Notes under the pieces: generated by a model
The model's database searches: none
Seen by the model: only the letters and a program-made list of their open reading frames with translations
Told to the model about the DNA's origin: nothing
Shown here: positions 50,247 to 59,814 of the stretch, piece by piece
Layout of the letters: each line of letters opens with the position of its first letter
Numbering within the stretch: position 1 is the first letter of the stretch
Position numbers and translations under genes: made by a program
Source of the DNA: Geodermatophilus tzadiensis
Lineage (GTDB): Bacteria > Actinomycetota > Actinomycetes > Mycobacteriales > Geodermatophilaceae
Length of the DNA: 64,000 bases
NCBI RefSeq assembly: GCF_003002915.1
Contig: NZ_PVTG01000003.1
Span: 248,001-312,000 of the forward strand
Reading direction: 5' to 3'

Positions 50247-50906
50247 GTGGACCGGCTGCTGCTCGTGCACCCGCCGCTGCTCGGCCCCGCGGTGCTCGGC
50301 CCGCTCGCCGCGCGGCTGCGCGCGGGCGGGGCCACGGTCGCCGTCCCCGACCTGCGGGCGCACGTGCCGGACCCGGCGGCCGGGCGTCCCTCGGCCGCCG
50401 GGTGGGCGCAGCGCTGGGCCGCGGTGGTGGGGCCGGCGGACGTCGTCGTCGGGTTCTCCGGCGCGGGCATCGCGCTCCCGCTGCTCGCCGAGGCCTCCGG
50501 CGCCCGCCGGGCGGTCTGGCTCGACGCGGTCCTGCCGCCGGCCGCGGGGACGGCGCGGTGGCCGGCCGGCGTGCGGGAGCGGGTGGCGCCGCTGGTGGGC
50601 GACGACGGCCGGGTGGCCGACTGGACGACGTGGTGGGGCCCCGACGCGATGGCCGGGCTGGTCCCCGACGCCGGCGTGCGGGCCGCCGTCCTCGCCGAGG
50701 GGCACCGGCTACCGGCGGACCTGTGGTCGACCGGCGTCCCGGTGCCGCCCCTGGCCGCCGAGGCGCGCTACGTGCACCTGTCACCGGCCTACGACGGGGA
50801 CGCCGCGGCCGCCCGGGACCGTGGCTGGCCGGTCGCCGGGGACGGCCGCGGCGCCCACCTCGCCGTGGCCACCGACCCCGCGCGGGTGGCCGCCCTGCTG
50901 CGCTGA
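50247..50906 (+). CDS. Alpha/beta hydrolase-like protein
   Basis: 219 residues from GTG 50247. LLLVHPPLLGPAVLGPLAARL and a nucleophile-elbow-like VVGFSGAGIALPLLAEA (Ser about 72) point to an alpha/beta hydrolase; the final HLSPAYDGD and RGAHLAVATDP could supply Asp and His. Small for the fold. Four bases from the MerR stop, so one operon. Substrate unknown. Confidence 0.65.
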   Translation: MDRLLLVHPPLLGPAVLGPLAARLRAGGATVAVPDLRAHVPDPAAGRPSAAGWAQRWAAVVGPADVVVGFSGAGIALPLLAEASGARRAVWLDAVLPPAAGTARWPAGVRERVAPLVGDDGRVADWTTWWGPDAMAGLVPDAGVRAAVLAEGHRLPADLWSTGVPVPPLAAEARYVHLSPAYDGDAAAARDRGWPVAGDGRGAHLAVATDPARVAALLR

Positions 50907-50965
50907 GCGTTCCGGCACACCCCGGTCCCGTGGCCGCGGGCCCCCGGCTGCGGTAGGCACGCACG

Positions 50966-52039
50966 GTGACCGTGATCGGCTTCCACAACTCGCACGAGCA
51001 GGTCCACCCGGCCGAGCTGCTGGCCGCCGTCCAGCACGCGGAGGAGGTGGGCTTCACCGCGGCGATGTGCTCCGACCACTTCGCGCCCTGGAACTCCCAC
51101 CAGGGGCACTCGGGCTTCGCCTGGTCCTGGCTGGGCGCGGCGCTGGCCACCACCGGCCTGCCCTGCGGAGTGGTCAACGCGCCGGGGCAGCGCTACCACC
51201 CGGCGGTCATCGCCCAGGGCGCGGCGACGCTGGCGGCGATGTTCCCCGGCCGGTTCTGGATGGCGCTGGGCAGCGGGCAGGTGATGAACGAGCGGATCAC
51301 CGGCACCCCGTGGCCGCCCAAGCGGGTGCGCGACGCCCGGCTGCGCGAGTGCGTCGACGTCATCCGCGCCCTGCTGGCCGGCGAGGAGGTCACCCACCGC
51401 GGGCTGGTCGACGTCGAGCGGGCGCGGATCTGGTCGCTGCCCGAGCAGCAGCCCGCGCTCATCGGCCCGGTGATGAGCGTCCCGACCGCGCGCCGGCACG
51501 CCGACTGGGCCGACGGGTTCATCACCATCAACCAGCCGCACGACACGCTGCGCGAGCTCGTCGGCGCCTACCGGGACGCCGGCGGCCAGGGCCGGCTCGT
51601 GCTGCAGGTGCACCTGTGCTGGGACCCCGACCCGGACCGGGCGAGGCAGATCGCCTACGACCAGTGGTTCACCAACACCTTCCCGCCGCCGCTGTGCTGG
51701 GACCTCGACGGCCCGGAGGCCTTCGAGCAGGCCAGCGCGTACACGCCGCAGGAGGCCGTCGAGGGCGCCGTCCGGGTGAGTTCGGACCTCGGCCGGCACG
51801 CCGCCTGGCTGGCCGAGTACGTCGAGCTCGGCTTCGACGAGGTCTACCTGCACCACGTGGGCAAGGAGCAGAAGCCCTTCCTCGACGCGTTCGGCGAGCA
51901 CGTGCTGCCGCAGCTCGGCGTCACCCGGCCCGAGCCCGCCGTGGCACTCGACGGCCCCGGCGGGCCGCGCCGCCCGCGGCAGGAGCCCGAGCCCGGGGCG
52001 CCCACGGTGCTGCCGGAGGGCCGCCCGACCCCGCCCTGA
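50966..52039 (+). CDS. LLM-type flavin-dependent oxidoreductase ('non-F420 flavinoid' TIGR03885 type)
   Basis: 357 residues from GTG 50966. The sequence IGFHNSHEQVHPAELLAAVQHAEEVGFTAAMCSDHF, GHSGFAWSWLGAAL, GVVNAPGQRYHPAVIAQ and ELGFDEVYLHHVGKEQ matches, from memory, the luciferase-like family annotated as probable non-F420 flavinoid oxidoreductase. Barrel fold with bound flavin likely; substrate unknown. The C-terminal 35 residues are Pro-rich. It is followed by a trehalose-synthase-like gene, an association I believe recurs. Confidence 0.8.
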   Translation: MTVIGFHNSHEQVHPAELLAAVQHAEEVGFTAAMCSDHFAPWNSHQGHSGFAWSWLGAALATTGLPCGVVNAPGQRYHPAVIAQGAATLAAMFPGRFWMALGSGQVMNERITGTPWPPKRVRDARLRECVDVIRALLAGEEVTHRGLVDVERARIWSLPEQQPALIGPVMSVPTARRHADWADGFITINQPHDTLRELVGAYRDAGGQGRLVLQVHLCWDPDPDRARQIAYDQWFTNTFPPPLCWDLDGPEAFEQASAYTPQEAVEGAVRVSSDLGRHAAWLAEYVELGFDEVYLHHVGKEQKPFLDAFGEHVLPQLGVTRPEPAVALDGPGGPRRPRQEPEPGAPTVLPEGRPTPP

Positions 52040-52154
52040 CCCCGCCGCCGCCGAGAGGGCACCCGGTGCCGCCCGGGCCGGCGTGTCCGCGCGTGCCGGC
52101 GGCAAGAACTGCCACCTCGACGTCCCGCCCACCCCGAGCTGAGGGGATCCGAAC

Positions 52155-53828
52155 GTGAAGATCACCGACACCGCCGACGTGTGGTGGAAGACCGCGGTCG
52201 TCTACTGCCTCGACGTCGAGACCTACCTTGACTGGGACGGCGACGGGTGCGGTGACTTCGCCGGCCTCGCCCAGCGCATCGACCACCTGGCCGGCCTCGG
52301 CGTCACCTGCCTGTGGCTGATGCCCTTCTACCCGACCGCCGAGCGCGACGACGGCTACGACATCACCGACTTCTACGGCGTCGACCCGCGGCTGGGCACC
52401 CACGGCGACCTGGTCGAGGTCATCCGCACGGCCAACGACCGCGGCATCCGGGTGATCGCCGACCTCGTCGTCAACCACACCTCGATCCAGCACCCGTGGT
52501 TCCAGCGGGCGCGGCAGAGCCGCGACGACCCCTTCCACGACTTCTACGTGTGGCGCGACGACGAGCCGCCGGACACCAGCGACCAGGTGGTCTTCCCCGA
52601 CCAGGAGGACTCGGTCTGGACGTTCAACGAGCCGACGGGGGAGTGGTACCTGCACCGCTTCTACAAGGAGCAGCCCGACCTCGACGTCACCAACCCGCGG
52701 GTCCGCGACGAGGTCGCCAAGATCATGGGCTTCTGGCTGCAGCTGGGCCTGTCGGGCTTCCGCGTCGACGCCGTCCCCTTCTTCCTCGAGACCGAGGGCG
52801 GCGCCGACAGCGAGGGCTTCCCCGACCCGCACGAGTACCTGCGGGCGCTGCGCGCCTTCGTCGGCCGGCGCACCGGCAGCGGCGTGCTGCTCGGCGAGGT
52901 GAACCTGCCGCACGAGCAGCAGCGGGAGTTCTTCGGCGGGGACGACGGCGACGAACTGACCATGCTGTTCGACTTCGTCGGCATGCAGGCGATGTACCTG
53001 TCGCTGGCCCGCGGCGACGCCGGCCCGCTCGCCACCGCGCTCACCTCGCGCCCCGAGGTCGACCCCGACAGCCAGTGGGCCACCTTCGTGCGCAACCACG
53101 ACGAGCTCACCCTCGACAAGCTCACGGAGGACGAGCGGAAGGAGGTCTTCGCCGCCTTCGGGCCCGAGGAGCGGATGCAGGTCTACGGCCGCGGCCTGCG
53201 CCGCCGGCTGCCCCCGATGCTCGACGGCGACCCGCGACGGGTCCGCATGGTCTACAGCCTGCTGTTCAGCCTCCCCGGCACGCCGGTGCTCTTCTACGGC
53301 GAGGAGATCGGCATGGGCGAGGACCTCTCCGCCGAGGGCCGCCTCGCCGTCCGCACGCCGATGCAGTGGACGTCGGGGCCCAACGGCGGCTTCTCCACGG
53401 CCGACCCCGACCGGCTGCCCGGCCCGGTGGTCGACGGCGGCTTCGCGCCCGAGTTCGTCAACGTCGCCGACCAGCGCCGCGACGAGGACTCGATGCTCTC
53501 CTTCGTCACGCTGCTCGTCCGTCGCTACCGCGAGTCGCCGGAGCTCGGCTGGGGCGCCTTCCGCGTCCTCGACCAGCCGCACCCGGAGGTGCTGGCCCAC
53601 CTGTCCACCTGGGACGACGGCACGGTGGTCGCGGTGCACAACCTCGGCCCGGAGCCGCGGGTGGTGCCGCTGACCCTCGAGGGCTGCGACGCCTCCCACC
53701 GCCTGGAGGACCTGCTGGTCACCCAGTCGACCCCGGTGGGGGACGGCGGCGCGGTGGAGCTGACCCTCGACGGCTACGGGTACCGCTGGCTGCGGGTGGT
53801 CGCGGAGGACAGCCGCCGCCTGCTCTGA
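52155..53828 (+). CDS. Trehalose-synthase-like GH13 enzyme
   Basis: 557 residues from GTG 52155 (GAGGGGA upstream). GH13 motifs: I DLVVNHTS (about 104-111), II GFRVDAVPFF (nucleophile Asp, ~202), III LLGEVNLP (acid/base Glu, ~247) and IV FVRNHDEL (~314). The start WWKTAVVYCLDVETYLDWDGDGCGDFAGL is TreS-like. It probably isomerises maltose/trehalose or acts on a related disaccharide. It lacks the C-terminal maltokinase fusion some TreS have. Confidence 0.85.
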   Translation: MKITDTADVWWKTAVVYCLDVETYLDWDGDGCGDFAGLAQRIDHLAGLGVTCLWLMPFYPTAERDDGYDITDFYGVDPRLGTHGDLVEVIRTANDRGIRVIADLVVNHTSIQHPWFQRARQSRDDPFHDFYVWRDDEPPDTSDQVVFPDQEDSVWTFNEPTGEWYLHRFYKEQPDLDVTNPRVRDEVAKIMGFWLQLGLSGFRVDAVPFFLETEGGADSEGFPDPHEYLRALRAFVGRRTGSGVLLGEVNLPHEQQREFFGGDDGDELTMLFDFVGMQAMYLSLARGDAGPLATALTSRPEVDPDSQWATFVRNHDELTLDKLTEDERKEVFAAFGPEERMQVYGRGLRRRLPPMLDGDPRRVRMVYSLLFSLPGTPVLFYGEEIGMGEDLSAEGRLAVRTPMQWTSGPNGGFSTADPDRLPGPVVDGGFAPEFVNVADQRRDEDSMLSFVTLLVRRYRESPELGWGAFRVLDQPHPEVLAHLSTWDDGTVVAVHNLGPEPRVVPLTLEGCDASHRLEDLLVTQSTPVGDGGAVELTLDGYGYRWLRVVAEDSRRLL

Positions 53829-53943
53829 CGCCCGTCCGTGACGTCGGGTCGCGCGTGGACGACGGCACGTGCTCCCGCGCCGGGGACACGCCCCGATGGC
53901 CGCCGCGCCCGGGGGCCTCGTCGGGTCCGTCGGGGGGCGCGCC

Positions 53944-53949
53944 TAGCGT
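53944..53949 (+). promoter_or_regulatory. -10 box for the Pro/Ala-rich membrane protein
   Basis: TAGCGT eight bases before the ATG of the next gene implies a leaderless or nearly leaderless transcript. Confidence 0.4.
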
Positions 53950-53957
53950 GATCACCG

Positions 53958-54605
53958 ATGTCCGATCCCGTGGCCCCCGCGCCGTCCGCCCCCGCCTCCT
54001 CCGCCCCGGCCCCCTCCGCTCCCTCCGCGGCCGCCGGGCCCGTCCCGCCGCCGGGCCCGCCGTCGCCCGTGCCCACCGGGCCGGCCACCGCGCCGGGGTC
54101 GGCGCCCGCCGGAGGGGCGGGAGCGAGCGGGGCGAGCGCCGTCGGCACGGCGCCGGTGCCGTCTCACGCCGTCGCGCCCGCGGCCGCCGACGACGCCGGC
54201 CCGCACGCCACCGGCCCGGTGAGCGGCAGGCCGCCCGCGCCGCCGGTGGTCCGCCCGCGGCGGCGGGACCCGCTCACCCGCATGGGCCCGTGGGCGCCGG
54301 TCGCCGGTGCCGTGCTGGGGCTGCTCGCCGGGCTGGTCGCCGTCTGGGTGCTCGGCGGGCGGGCCGACGGGTTCGCCGAGGGGTTGTCGCTGGCCTTCCT
54401 CGTCGTCGGGCTGACCATGCTGGGCGCGGCCGCGGCGCTGCTGGCCGACGAGGTGCGGCTGGTGCGCCGGGGCGCGCGCGAGGCCGCCGTGCGCCCCGCC
54501 TGGGTGGAGGCCACCGCCGGGCTGATCAACGGGCTGACCCCGGCCCGGCTGCTGCTGGGCAGCAGCGCGTTCGTGCTGTTCCTGGCCGCCTACACCGCCC
54601 GCTGA
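53958..54605 (+). CDS. Membrane protein with long Pro/Ala-rich N-terminus
   Basis: 215 residues from ATG 53958. The first ~110 residues are almost only Ala, Pro, Gly and Ser and surely disordered. Three hydrophobic helices follow (about 113-134, 143-167 and 197-213) with basic residues between (DEVRLVRRGAREAAVR). No family recognised. Single gene, convergent with the GAF-ANTAR gene. Confidence 0.7.
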   Translation: MSDPVAPAPSAPASSAPAPSAPSAAAGPVPPPGPPSPVPTGPATAPGSAPAGGAGASGASAVGTAPVPSHAVAPAAADDAGPHATGPVSGRPPAPPVVRPRRRDPLTRMGPWAPVAGAVLGLLAGLVAVWVLGGRADGFAEGLSLAFLVVGLTMLGAAAALLADEVRLVRRGAREAAVRPAWVEATAGLINGLTPARLLLGSSAFVLFLAAYTAR

Positions 54606-54621
54606 GCGGGCCCGCGCCGGC

Positions 54622-55365
54622 TCACTCGCCGGCGACGGGCTCGCGCAGCTCGACCGGGTCCAGCCGGCCGGAGACGATGTCCTCGGCGACGTCGTCGACC
54701 ACCCGGCCGGTGGCGAAGGCGTGCGCCCGCAGCACCGCGAGGGTGTCGACGACGTCGAGGCCCAGCGCGACCGTCGCCACGCCGGTGGCCTGCCACACCC
54801 GGTTGCGGCGGCGGGCGTCGGGGGAGTCCCACCAGCGGGCCGAGCTCTCGTCGCTCGCCACGGCGCCGGAGGAGCGCACCAGCTCCTCGGTCATCGTCAC
54901 CACGACCGCCTCGACGTCGTCGCGCGGCACCGCGGTGAGCGTGGCCAGGTCGCGGGCGTAGAGGTCGACGATCACCGTCGGCCCCAGCGGCGGGGCCAGC
55001 GGCACCGAGTAGACGGCGCGGTAGGGCGTCTCGCCGAGCAGGGCCGCGTGCAGCGAGGGCCAGTTGCGGTTGATGTCCTCGATGTCGAAGACGATGGCGC
55101 TGCCGGTGTCGTGGGCGCGCAGGCACGGGCCGTCGCCGGCGGTGAACTGCAGCTGCTCGGCGTGCGAGGTCGTCGGGTCGCTGGCCCCGATCGGCGTCCG
55201 CAGGCCCGCGCCTTCGTGGATGCTCAGCGCGGCGCCGTCCACCCCGACGGCCTCGGCGCACGCGCGGCACAGCCGCGAGGGCACCATCTCCGGGCCGTCC
55301 TCGCCGGGCTCGGCCGGCACGCGCAGCGCCTCCAGGAAGCGTCCCGCCGCGTCGCTCATCGTCAC
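54622..55365 (-). CDS. GAF-ANTAR domain protein
   Basis: 247 residues from GTG 55365 (GAGGGAG six bases upstream); ATG 55359 is an alternative. Residues ~20-165 form a GAF domain (LCRACAEAVGVDGAALSI, PCLRAHDTGSAIVFDI). The C-terminal ~60 residues follow the ANTAR pattern (VWQATGVATVALGLDVVDTLAVLRAHAFATGRVVDDVAEDIV). ANTAR domains bind tandem hexaloop RNA and antiterminate. Ligand and RNA target unknown. Confidence 0.8.
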   Translation of the reverse strand: MTMSDAAGRFLEALRVPAEPGEDGPEMVPSRLCRACAEAVGVDGAALSIHEGAGLRTPIGASDPTTSHAEQLQFTAGDGPCLRAHDTGSAIVFDIEDINRNWPSLHAALLGETPYRAVYSVPLAPPLGPTVIVDLYARDLATLTAVPRDDVEAVVVTMTEELVRSSGAVASDESSARWWDSPDARRRNRVWQATGVATVALGLDVVDTLAVLRAHAFATGRVVDDVAEDIVSGRLDPVELREPVAGE

Positions 55366-55477
55366 CGTCGGCTCCCTCGACCTCGTCGTCCTCGTCGTCC
55401 TCGTCCCCGTGGGTCCCGTCCCGGCTGGTGGACCCGGGGACAGCCTGCCCGCGGGGTCCCCGGTCGGTCCACCCAGG

Positions 55478-56242
55478 TCACCGGTAGGCGTCGACCGCCA
55501 GCACGACCGCCAGCCCCAGCCCGGCCAGCGCGATCAGCCGGCGCAGCGCCCCCTGCGGCGCCCGCCGCACCACCCGCGGGCCGAGCCGGCCGCCGACGAG
55601 GCAGCCCAGCGCCAGCGGCAGCGCCGCGCTCCAGGCCACCGGGGAGAGCAGCACGAAGCCCACCGCGGCCACCGCGTTGGCCGCACCCAGCGTGACGTTC
55701 TTGAACGCGTTGCCCCGGGGCAGCGGCTCGCCGGTGCCGAGCAGGAACAGCGCCAGGAGCAGCACCCCGGCGGCCGCGCCGAAGTAGCCGCCGTAGACGG
55801 CGACCACGGCGGTCCCCGCCACCAGCCACCACGGGTCGCGCCGCCGGTGCGCGCGGGCGCCCTCCTCGGCCAGCTCCCGCGGCGGGCGCTGCAGCAGGAT
55901 GGCCAGCGCGGCGCCGCCGATGAGCACCGGCACCGCCCGCTCGAACGCCTCGGCCGGCGTGAGCAGCAGCAGCGCGGCGCCCGTCGCGCCGCCGAGGACC
56001 GCGGCGGCGACCAGGGGCAGCAGCCGCCGGCCCTGCCCGGTCAGCTCCGGCCGGGACGCGCTGATCGACCCGACGCTGGTGAGCACCAGGGCCACGGTGT
56101 TGGTCACGTTGGCCGTCACCGGCGGCAGCCCGGTGGCCAGCAGCGCCGGGTAGCTGACCAGCGAGGCCAGCCCCGCGACGCTGCCGGCCAGCCCCGCGCC
56201 CACGCCGGCCAGCACCAGCAGCAGCGCCTCGACGACGGTCAC
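55478..56242 (-). CDS. TSUP-family (TauE/SafE) permease, second of tandem pair
   Basis: 254 residues from GTG 56242 overlapping the previous gene's stop. Eight hydrophobic helices; conserved GLPPVTANVTNTVAL and GGYFGAAAGVLLLALF segments and FKNVTLGAANA. Members move sulfite, sulfoacetate or other organic anions. It is clearly paralogous to the adjacent gene, suggesting duplication; the two might form a hetero-oligomer. Confidence 0.85.
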   Translation of the reverse strand: MTVVEALLLVLAGVGAGLAGSVAGLASLVSYPALLATGLPPVTANVTNTVALVLTSVGSISASRPELTGQGRRLLPLVAAAVLGGATGAALLLLTPAEAFERAVPVLIGGAALAILLQRPPRELAEEGARAHRRRDPWWLVAGTAVVAVYGGYFGAAAGVLLLALFLLGTGEPLPRGNAFKNVTLGAANAVAAVGFVLLSPVAWSAALPLALGCLVGGRLGPRVVRRAPQGALRRLIALAGLGLAVVLAVDAYR

Positions 56243-57012
56243 CGCGACACCAGCACCCCGACCGCGACGCAGCCGAGCACGACGATCGCCGTCCGCAGCA
56301 CCACCGAGGGCAGCCGCCGGCCGTACCGCGCGCCCACCGTGCCGCCGACCACCGAGCCCCCGGCGACCAGCGCGGCCGCCGTCCAGTCGACCCGGTCGGT
56401 GGCGACCACGACGTAGGCCAGCGCGGCGACGCCGTTGACCGCGGAGGTGAGCACGTTCTTCAGCGCGTTGAGCCGCTGCAGCGGCTCGGGCAGCAGCAGG
56501 CCGAACAGGCCCACCTGCAGCACGCCCTGGCTGGCGGCGAAGTAGCCGCCGTAGCTGCCGGTGGCGTAGGCCGCGGCGACCAGCCCGGCCAGGCGCAGGC
56601 CGCGCGGGGCGGTGCCGCCGGCGACCTGCCGCGCGGCCAGCCGGCGCGAGAGCAGCGGCTGGACGGCGACCAGCACGACCGCCAGCCCGACCAGCGCGGG
56701 CACGACCGCCTCGAACGCCGCCGCCGGCAGGTGCAGCAGCAGCGCGGCACCGGTCAGCGCGCCGAGCACCGAGGCCGGCAGCAGCCGCAGCAGCAGCGGG
56801 CGCTGGCCGGCGAGCTCGCGCCGGTAGCCCACGGCGCCGCTGACGCTGCCCGGGACCAGGCCGAGGGTGTTGGTGACCGTGGCGGTGACCGGCGGCAGCC
56901 CGGTGGCCAGCAGCACCGGGAAGGTCACCAGCGTCCCCGACCCGACGACGGCGTTGATGCTGCCGGCGGCCGCGCCCGCGGCGAGCACCGCCAGCATCTC
57001 GGGCACGGTCAT
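56239..57012 (-). CDS. TSUP-family (TauE/SafE) permease, first of tandem pair
   Basis: 257 residues from ATG 57012; a longer frame from 57063 adds 17 Arg/Gly residues and is less likely. Motifs GSGTLVTFPVLLATGLPPVTATVTNTLGLVPG, GSYGGYFAASQGVLQVGLFG and LNALKNVLTSAVNG match its tandem neighbour. Eight helices. Substrate unknown; no sulfur gene is adjacent. Confidence 0.85.
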   Translation of the reverse strand: MTVPEMLAVLAAGAAAGSINAVVGSGTLVTFPVLLATGLPPVTATVTNTLGLVPGSVSGAVGYRRELAGQRPLLLRLLPASVLGALTGAALLLHLPAAAFEAVVPALVGLAVVLVAVQPLLSRRLAARQVAGGTAPRGLRLAGLVAAAYATGSYGGYFAASQGVLQVGLFGLLLPEPLQRLNALKNVLTSAVNGVAALAYVVVATDRVDWTAAALVAGGSVVGGTVGARYGRRLPSVVLRTAIVVLGCVAVGVLVSR

Positions 57013-57085
57013 GCGGTCACCGCCGCCGAGCCTGGCACACCGCCCCGGTGTGACCGCGCGCACGCACCGGCGGCCCGGACGGCGC

Positions 57086-59638
57086 TCAGGCGTCCTTGCG
57101 GCCGGCGTCCAGGACCCGCAGCACGAGCTCGCCGGCCTCGTCGGAGGCGGCCAGGTCGACCTCGGCGTCGATGCCCCAGTCGTGGTCGCCGGCCGGGTCG
57201 TCGAGGATCTGCCGCACCCGCCAGACGCCGGGCTCGCTGCGGTCCCACACCAGCAGCGCCGGGCCGCGGGCGTCGGCGCCGGTGCCCAGCTCGTCGTGCT
57301 CGGCGAAGTAGCCGCGGACCACCTCGCCCCAGCGCTCGGCGTCCCAGCCGGAGCCGGCGTCGAGCTCGCCGAGGTCGTACCAGCGCCGCCGCGCCCACAG
57401 CTGCACCCGCTGGAACAGCGCGTTGCGCACCATCGCGGTGAACGCCCGCTCGTTGCCGGTCAGCGGCCGCGCCCGGGCCGGGACGGCGACCGGCTCGTCG
57501 AGGGGTCGGTCGGGGCTGGTCAGCTGCTCCCACTCGTCGAGCAGGCTGGAGTCCACCTGCCGCACCAGCTCGCCGAGCCACTCGACGAGGTCGGTGACCT
57601 CCTCGGTGCGGGCGGCCGCCGGGACCCCGCTGCGCAGCGCCTTGACCGCGTCGGACAGGTAGCGCAGCACCGCCCCCTCGGCGCGGGTCAGGCCGTAGGT
57701 GGAGACGAACTCCTTGAACGTCATCGCCCGCTCCCACATCTCGCGGACGACCGACTTCGGCGACAGGTGCGCGTCGGCGGCCCACGGGTTGCTGCGCACG
57801 TAGACCTCGAAGGCGTGCCCGAGCAGCTCCTCGAGCGGCTTGGGGTAGCTGACGTCGTCGAGCAGCTCGATGCGCTCGTCGTACTCGATGCCCTCGGCCT
57901 TCATCTGCGCCACGGCCTCGCCGCGGGCCTTGTTCAGCTGCGCGGCGAGCACCTGCCGAGGGTCGTCCAGGGTCGCCTCGACCACGCTGACGACGTCGAG
58001 GGCGTAGGTGTCGGAGTCGGGGTCGAGCAGCTCGATGGCGGCCAGCGCGAAGGTCGACAGCTGCTGGTTGAGGGCGAAGTCCGGCGGCAGGTCGACCGTC
58101 AGCCGGAAGCGCCGCCCGTCGGGGTCGGGCTCGTCGAGGCGCTCGAGCACGCCGGCCTGCAGCAGGGAGCGGGCGATGCCGACCGCCTCGCGCACCAGCC
58201 TGAGCTGCCGCCTGCGCGGCTCGTGGTTGTCGGTGAGCAGCCGGCGCAGCGCCGCGACCGGGTCGCCGGGCCGGTCGACGACGTCGAGCAGCACCGCCGT
58301 CGTCACCCGCATGTGGCTGGTCAGCGGCTCGGGCTCGGCGGCCACCAGCCGCTCCATCGTCGCCTTCGACCACGGCACCGAGCCCTCGGGCGCCTTCCGG
58401 CGCACCAGCTTGCGGCGCTTCTTCGGGTCGTCGGCCACCTTGGCGAACTGCTTGAGGTTCTCCACCTCGTGCTCGGGCGCCTGGACGACGACGGTGCCGG
58501 CGGTGTCGTAGCCGGCGCGGCCGGCCCGGCCGGCGATCTGGTGGAACTCCCGGGCGTTGAGCAGCCGGGTGCGGGTGCCGTCGTACTTCGACAGCGCGGA
58601 GAACAGCACGGTGCGGATCGGCACGTTGATGCCGACGCCGAGGGTGTCGGTGCCGCAGATGACCTTGAGCAGCCCGGCCTGGGCCAGCTGCTCGACCAGC
58701 CGCCGGTACTTGGGCAGCATCCCGGCGTGGTGGACGCCGATGCCGTGGCGCACCAGCCGCGACAGCGTCGTCCCGAAGGCGGAGGTGAACCGGAAACCGC
58801 CGATCGTCTCGGCGATCGCGGCCTTCTCCTCCCGGGTGCAGACGTTGACGCTCATCAGCGCCTGCGCCCGCTCCAGCGCCTGCGCCTGGGTGAAGTGGAC
58901 GACGTAGACGGGCGCCTGCTGCGTGTCGAGCAGTTCCTGGATGGTCTCGTGGGCCGGCGTCGTCGCGTAGTAGTGGTGCAGTGGCACCGGGCGCTCGGCG
59001 CCGGCGACCAGCGCGGTCGGCCGGCCGGTGCGGCGGGTGAGGTCCTCGCGCAGCGCGTCGGTGTTGCCGAGGGTGGCGCTCATCAGCAGGAACTGGGCGC
59101 GGGGCAGCTCCAGCAGCGGCACCTGCCAGGCCCAGCCGCGGTCGGGGTCGCCGTAGAAGTGGAACTCGTCCATGACGACCAGGCCGATGTCGGCGTCCGC
59201 GCCCTCGCACAGCGCCACGTTGGCCAGCACCTCGGCGGTGCAGGCGATGACCGGCGCCCCGGCGTTGACGCTCGCGTCGCCGGTGAGCATGCCGACGTTG
59301 GCCGCGCCGAAGACGCCGCACAGGGCGAAGAACTTCTCGCTGACCAGCGCCTTGATCGGGGCGGTGTAGAAGCTGCGCCGTCCGGCGGCCAGCGCGGCGT
59401 ACTGCGCGCCGGTGGCCACCAGCGACTTGCCCGAGCCGGTGGGCGTCGCGAGGACGACGTTCGCGCCGCTGACCAGCTCGATCAGCGCCTCCTCCTGGTG
59501 CGGGTACAGCGGCGTGCCGCCATCGTCGGCCCAGGCGGCGAAGGCGGTGAACAGCTCGTCGGGGTCGTCGCCGCGGGTCCGCAGCGCCGAGAGGTCGCCG
59601 GGGTCGTCGAGCAGGGGGAGGGGCGCGGTCGCGGTCAT
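57086..59638 (-). CDS. DEAD/DEAH-box (Ski2-like) helicase with DUF3516
   Basis: 850 residues from ATG 59638. Motifs in order: Walker A ATPTGSGKS (about 64-72), DEFH (~155), LLMSATLGN (~179), GVHHAGMLPKYR, GTDTLGVGIN, QIAGRAGRAGYD (~378). A long C-terminal DUF3516 region follows. These actinobacterial proteins are thought to be RNA helicases, by similarity to Ski2/Mtr4. Single gene; two direct repeats lie upstream. Confidence 0.9.
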   Translation of the reverse strand: MTATAPLPLLDDPGDLSALRTRGDDPDELFTAFAAWADDGGTPLYPHQEEALIELVSGANVVLATPTGSGKSLVATGAQYAALAAGRRSFYTAPIKALVSEKFFALCGVFGAANVGMLTGDASVNAGAPVIACTAEVLANVALCEGADADIGLVVMDEFHFYGDPDRGWAWQVPLLELPRAQFLLMSATLGNTDALREDLTRRTGRPTALVAGAERPVPLHHYYATTPAHETIQELLDTQQAPVYVVHFTQAQALERAQALMSVNVCTREEKAAIAETIGGFRFTSAFGTTLSRLVRHGIGVHHAGMLPKYRRLVEQLAQAGLLKVICGTDTLGVGINVPIRTVLFSALSKYDGTRTRLLNAREFHQIAGRAGRAGYDTAGTVVVQAPEHEVENLKQFAKVADDPKKRRKLVRRKAPEGSVPWSKATMERLVAAEPEPLTSHMRVTTAVLLDVVDRPGDPVAALRRLLTDNHEPRRRQLRLVREAVGIARSLLQAGVLERLDEPDPDGRRFRLTVDLPPDFALNQQLSTFALAAIELLDPDSDTYALDVVSVVEATLDDPRQVLAAQLNKARGEAVAQMKAEGIEYDERIELLDDVSYPKPLEELLGHAFEVYVRSNPWAADAHLSPKSVVREMWERAMTFKEFVSTYGLTRAEGAVLRYLSDAVKALRSGVPAAARTEEVTDLVEWLGELVRQVDSSLLDEWEQLTSPDRPLDEPVAVPARARPLTGNERAFTAMVRNALFQRVQLWARRRWYDLGELDAGSGWDAERWGEVVRGYFAEHDELGTGADARGPALLVWDRSEPGVWRVRQILDDPAGDHDWGIDAEVDLAASDEAGELVLRVLDAGRKDA

Positions 59639-59814
59639 CGTGCGTCCAGCGTGCCAGGCGGCCGGGGCGCCGCTCGGGCGGACACCGGGGCTCCGCGCCT
59701 GGGACACCCGGACGTCCGAGGTCACGATCGGGTCACGACCCCTCGGGGAGTCGCTGGCCCGTGCCGAAGACACGTGGAAAGGTGAACGGCAGGTTAACGA
59801 GAGGTGGCGCGACG

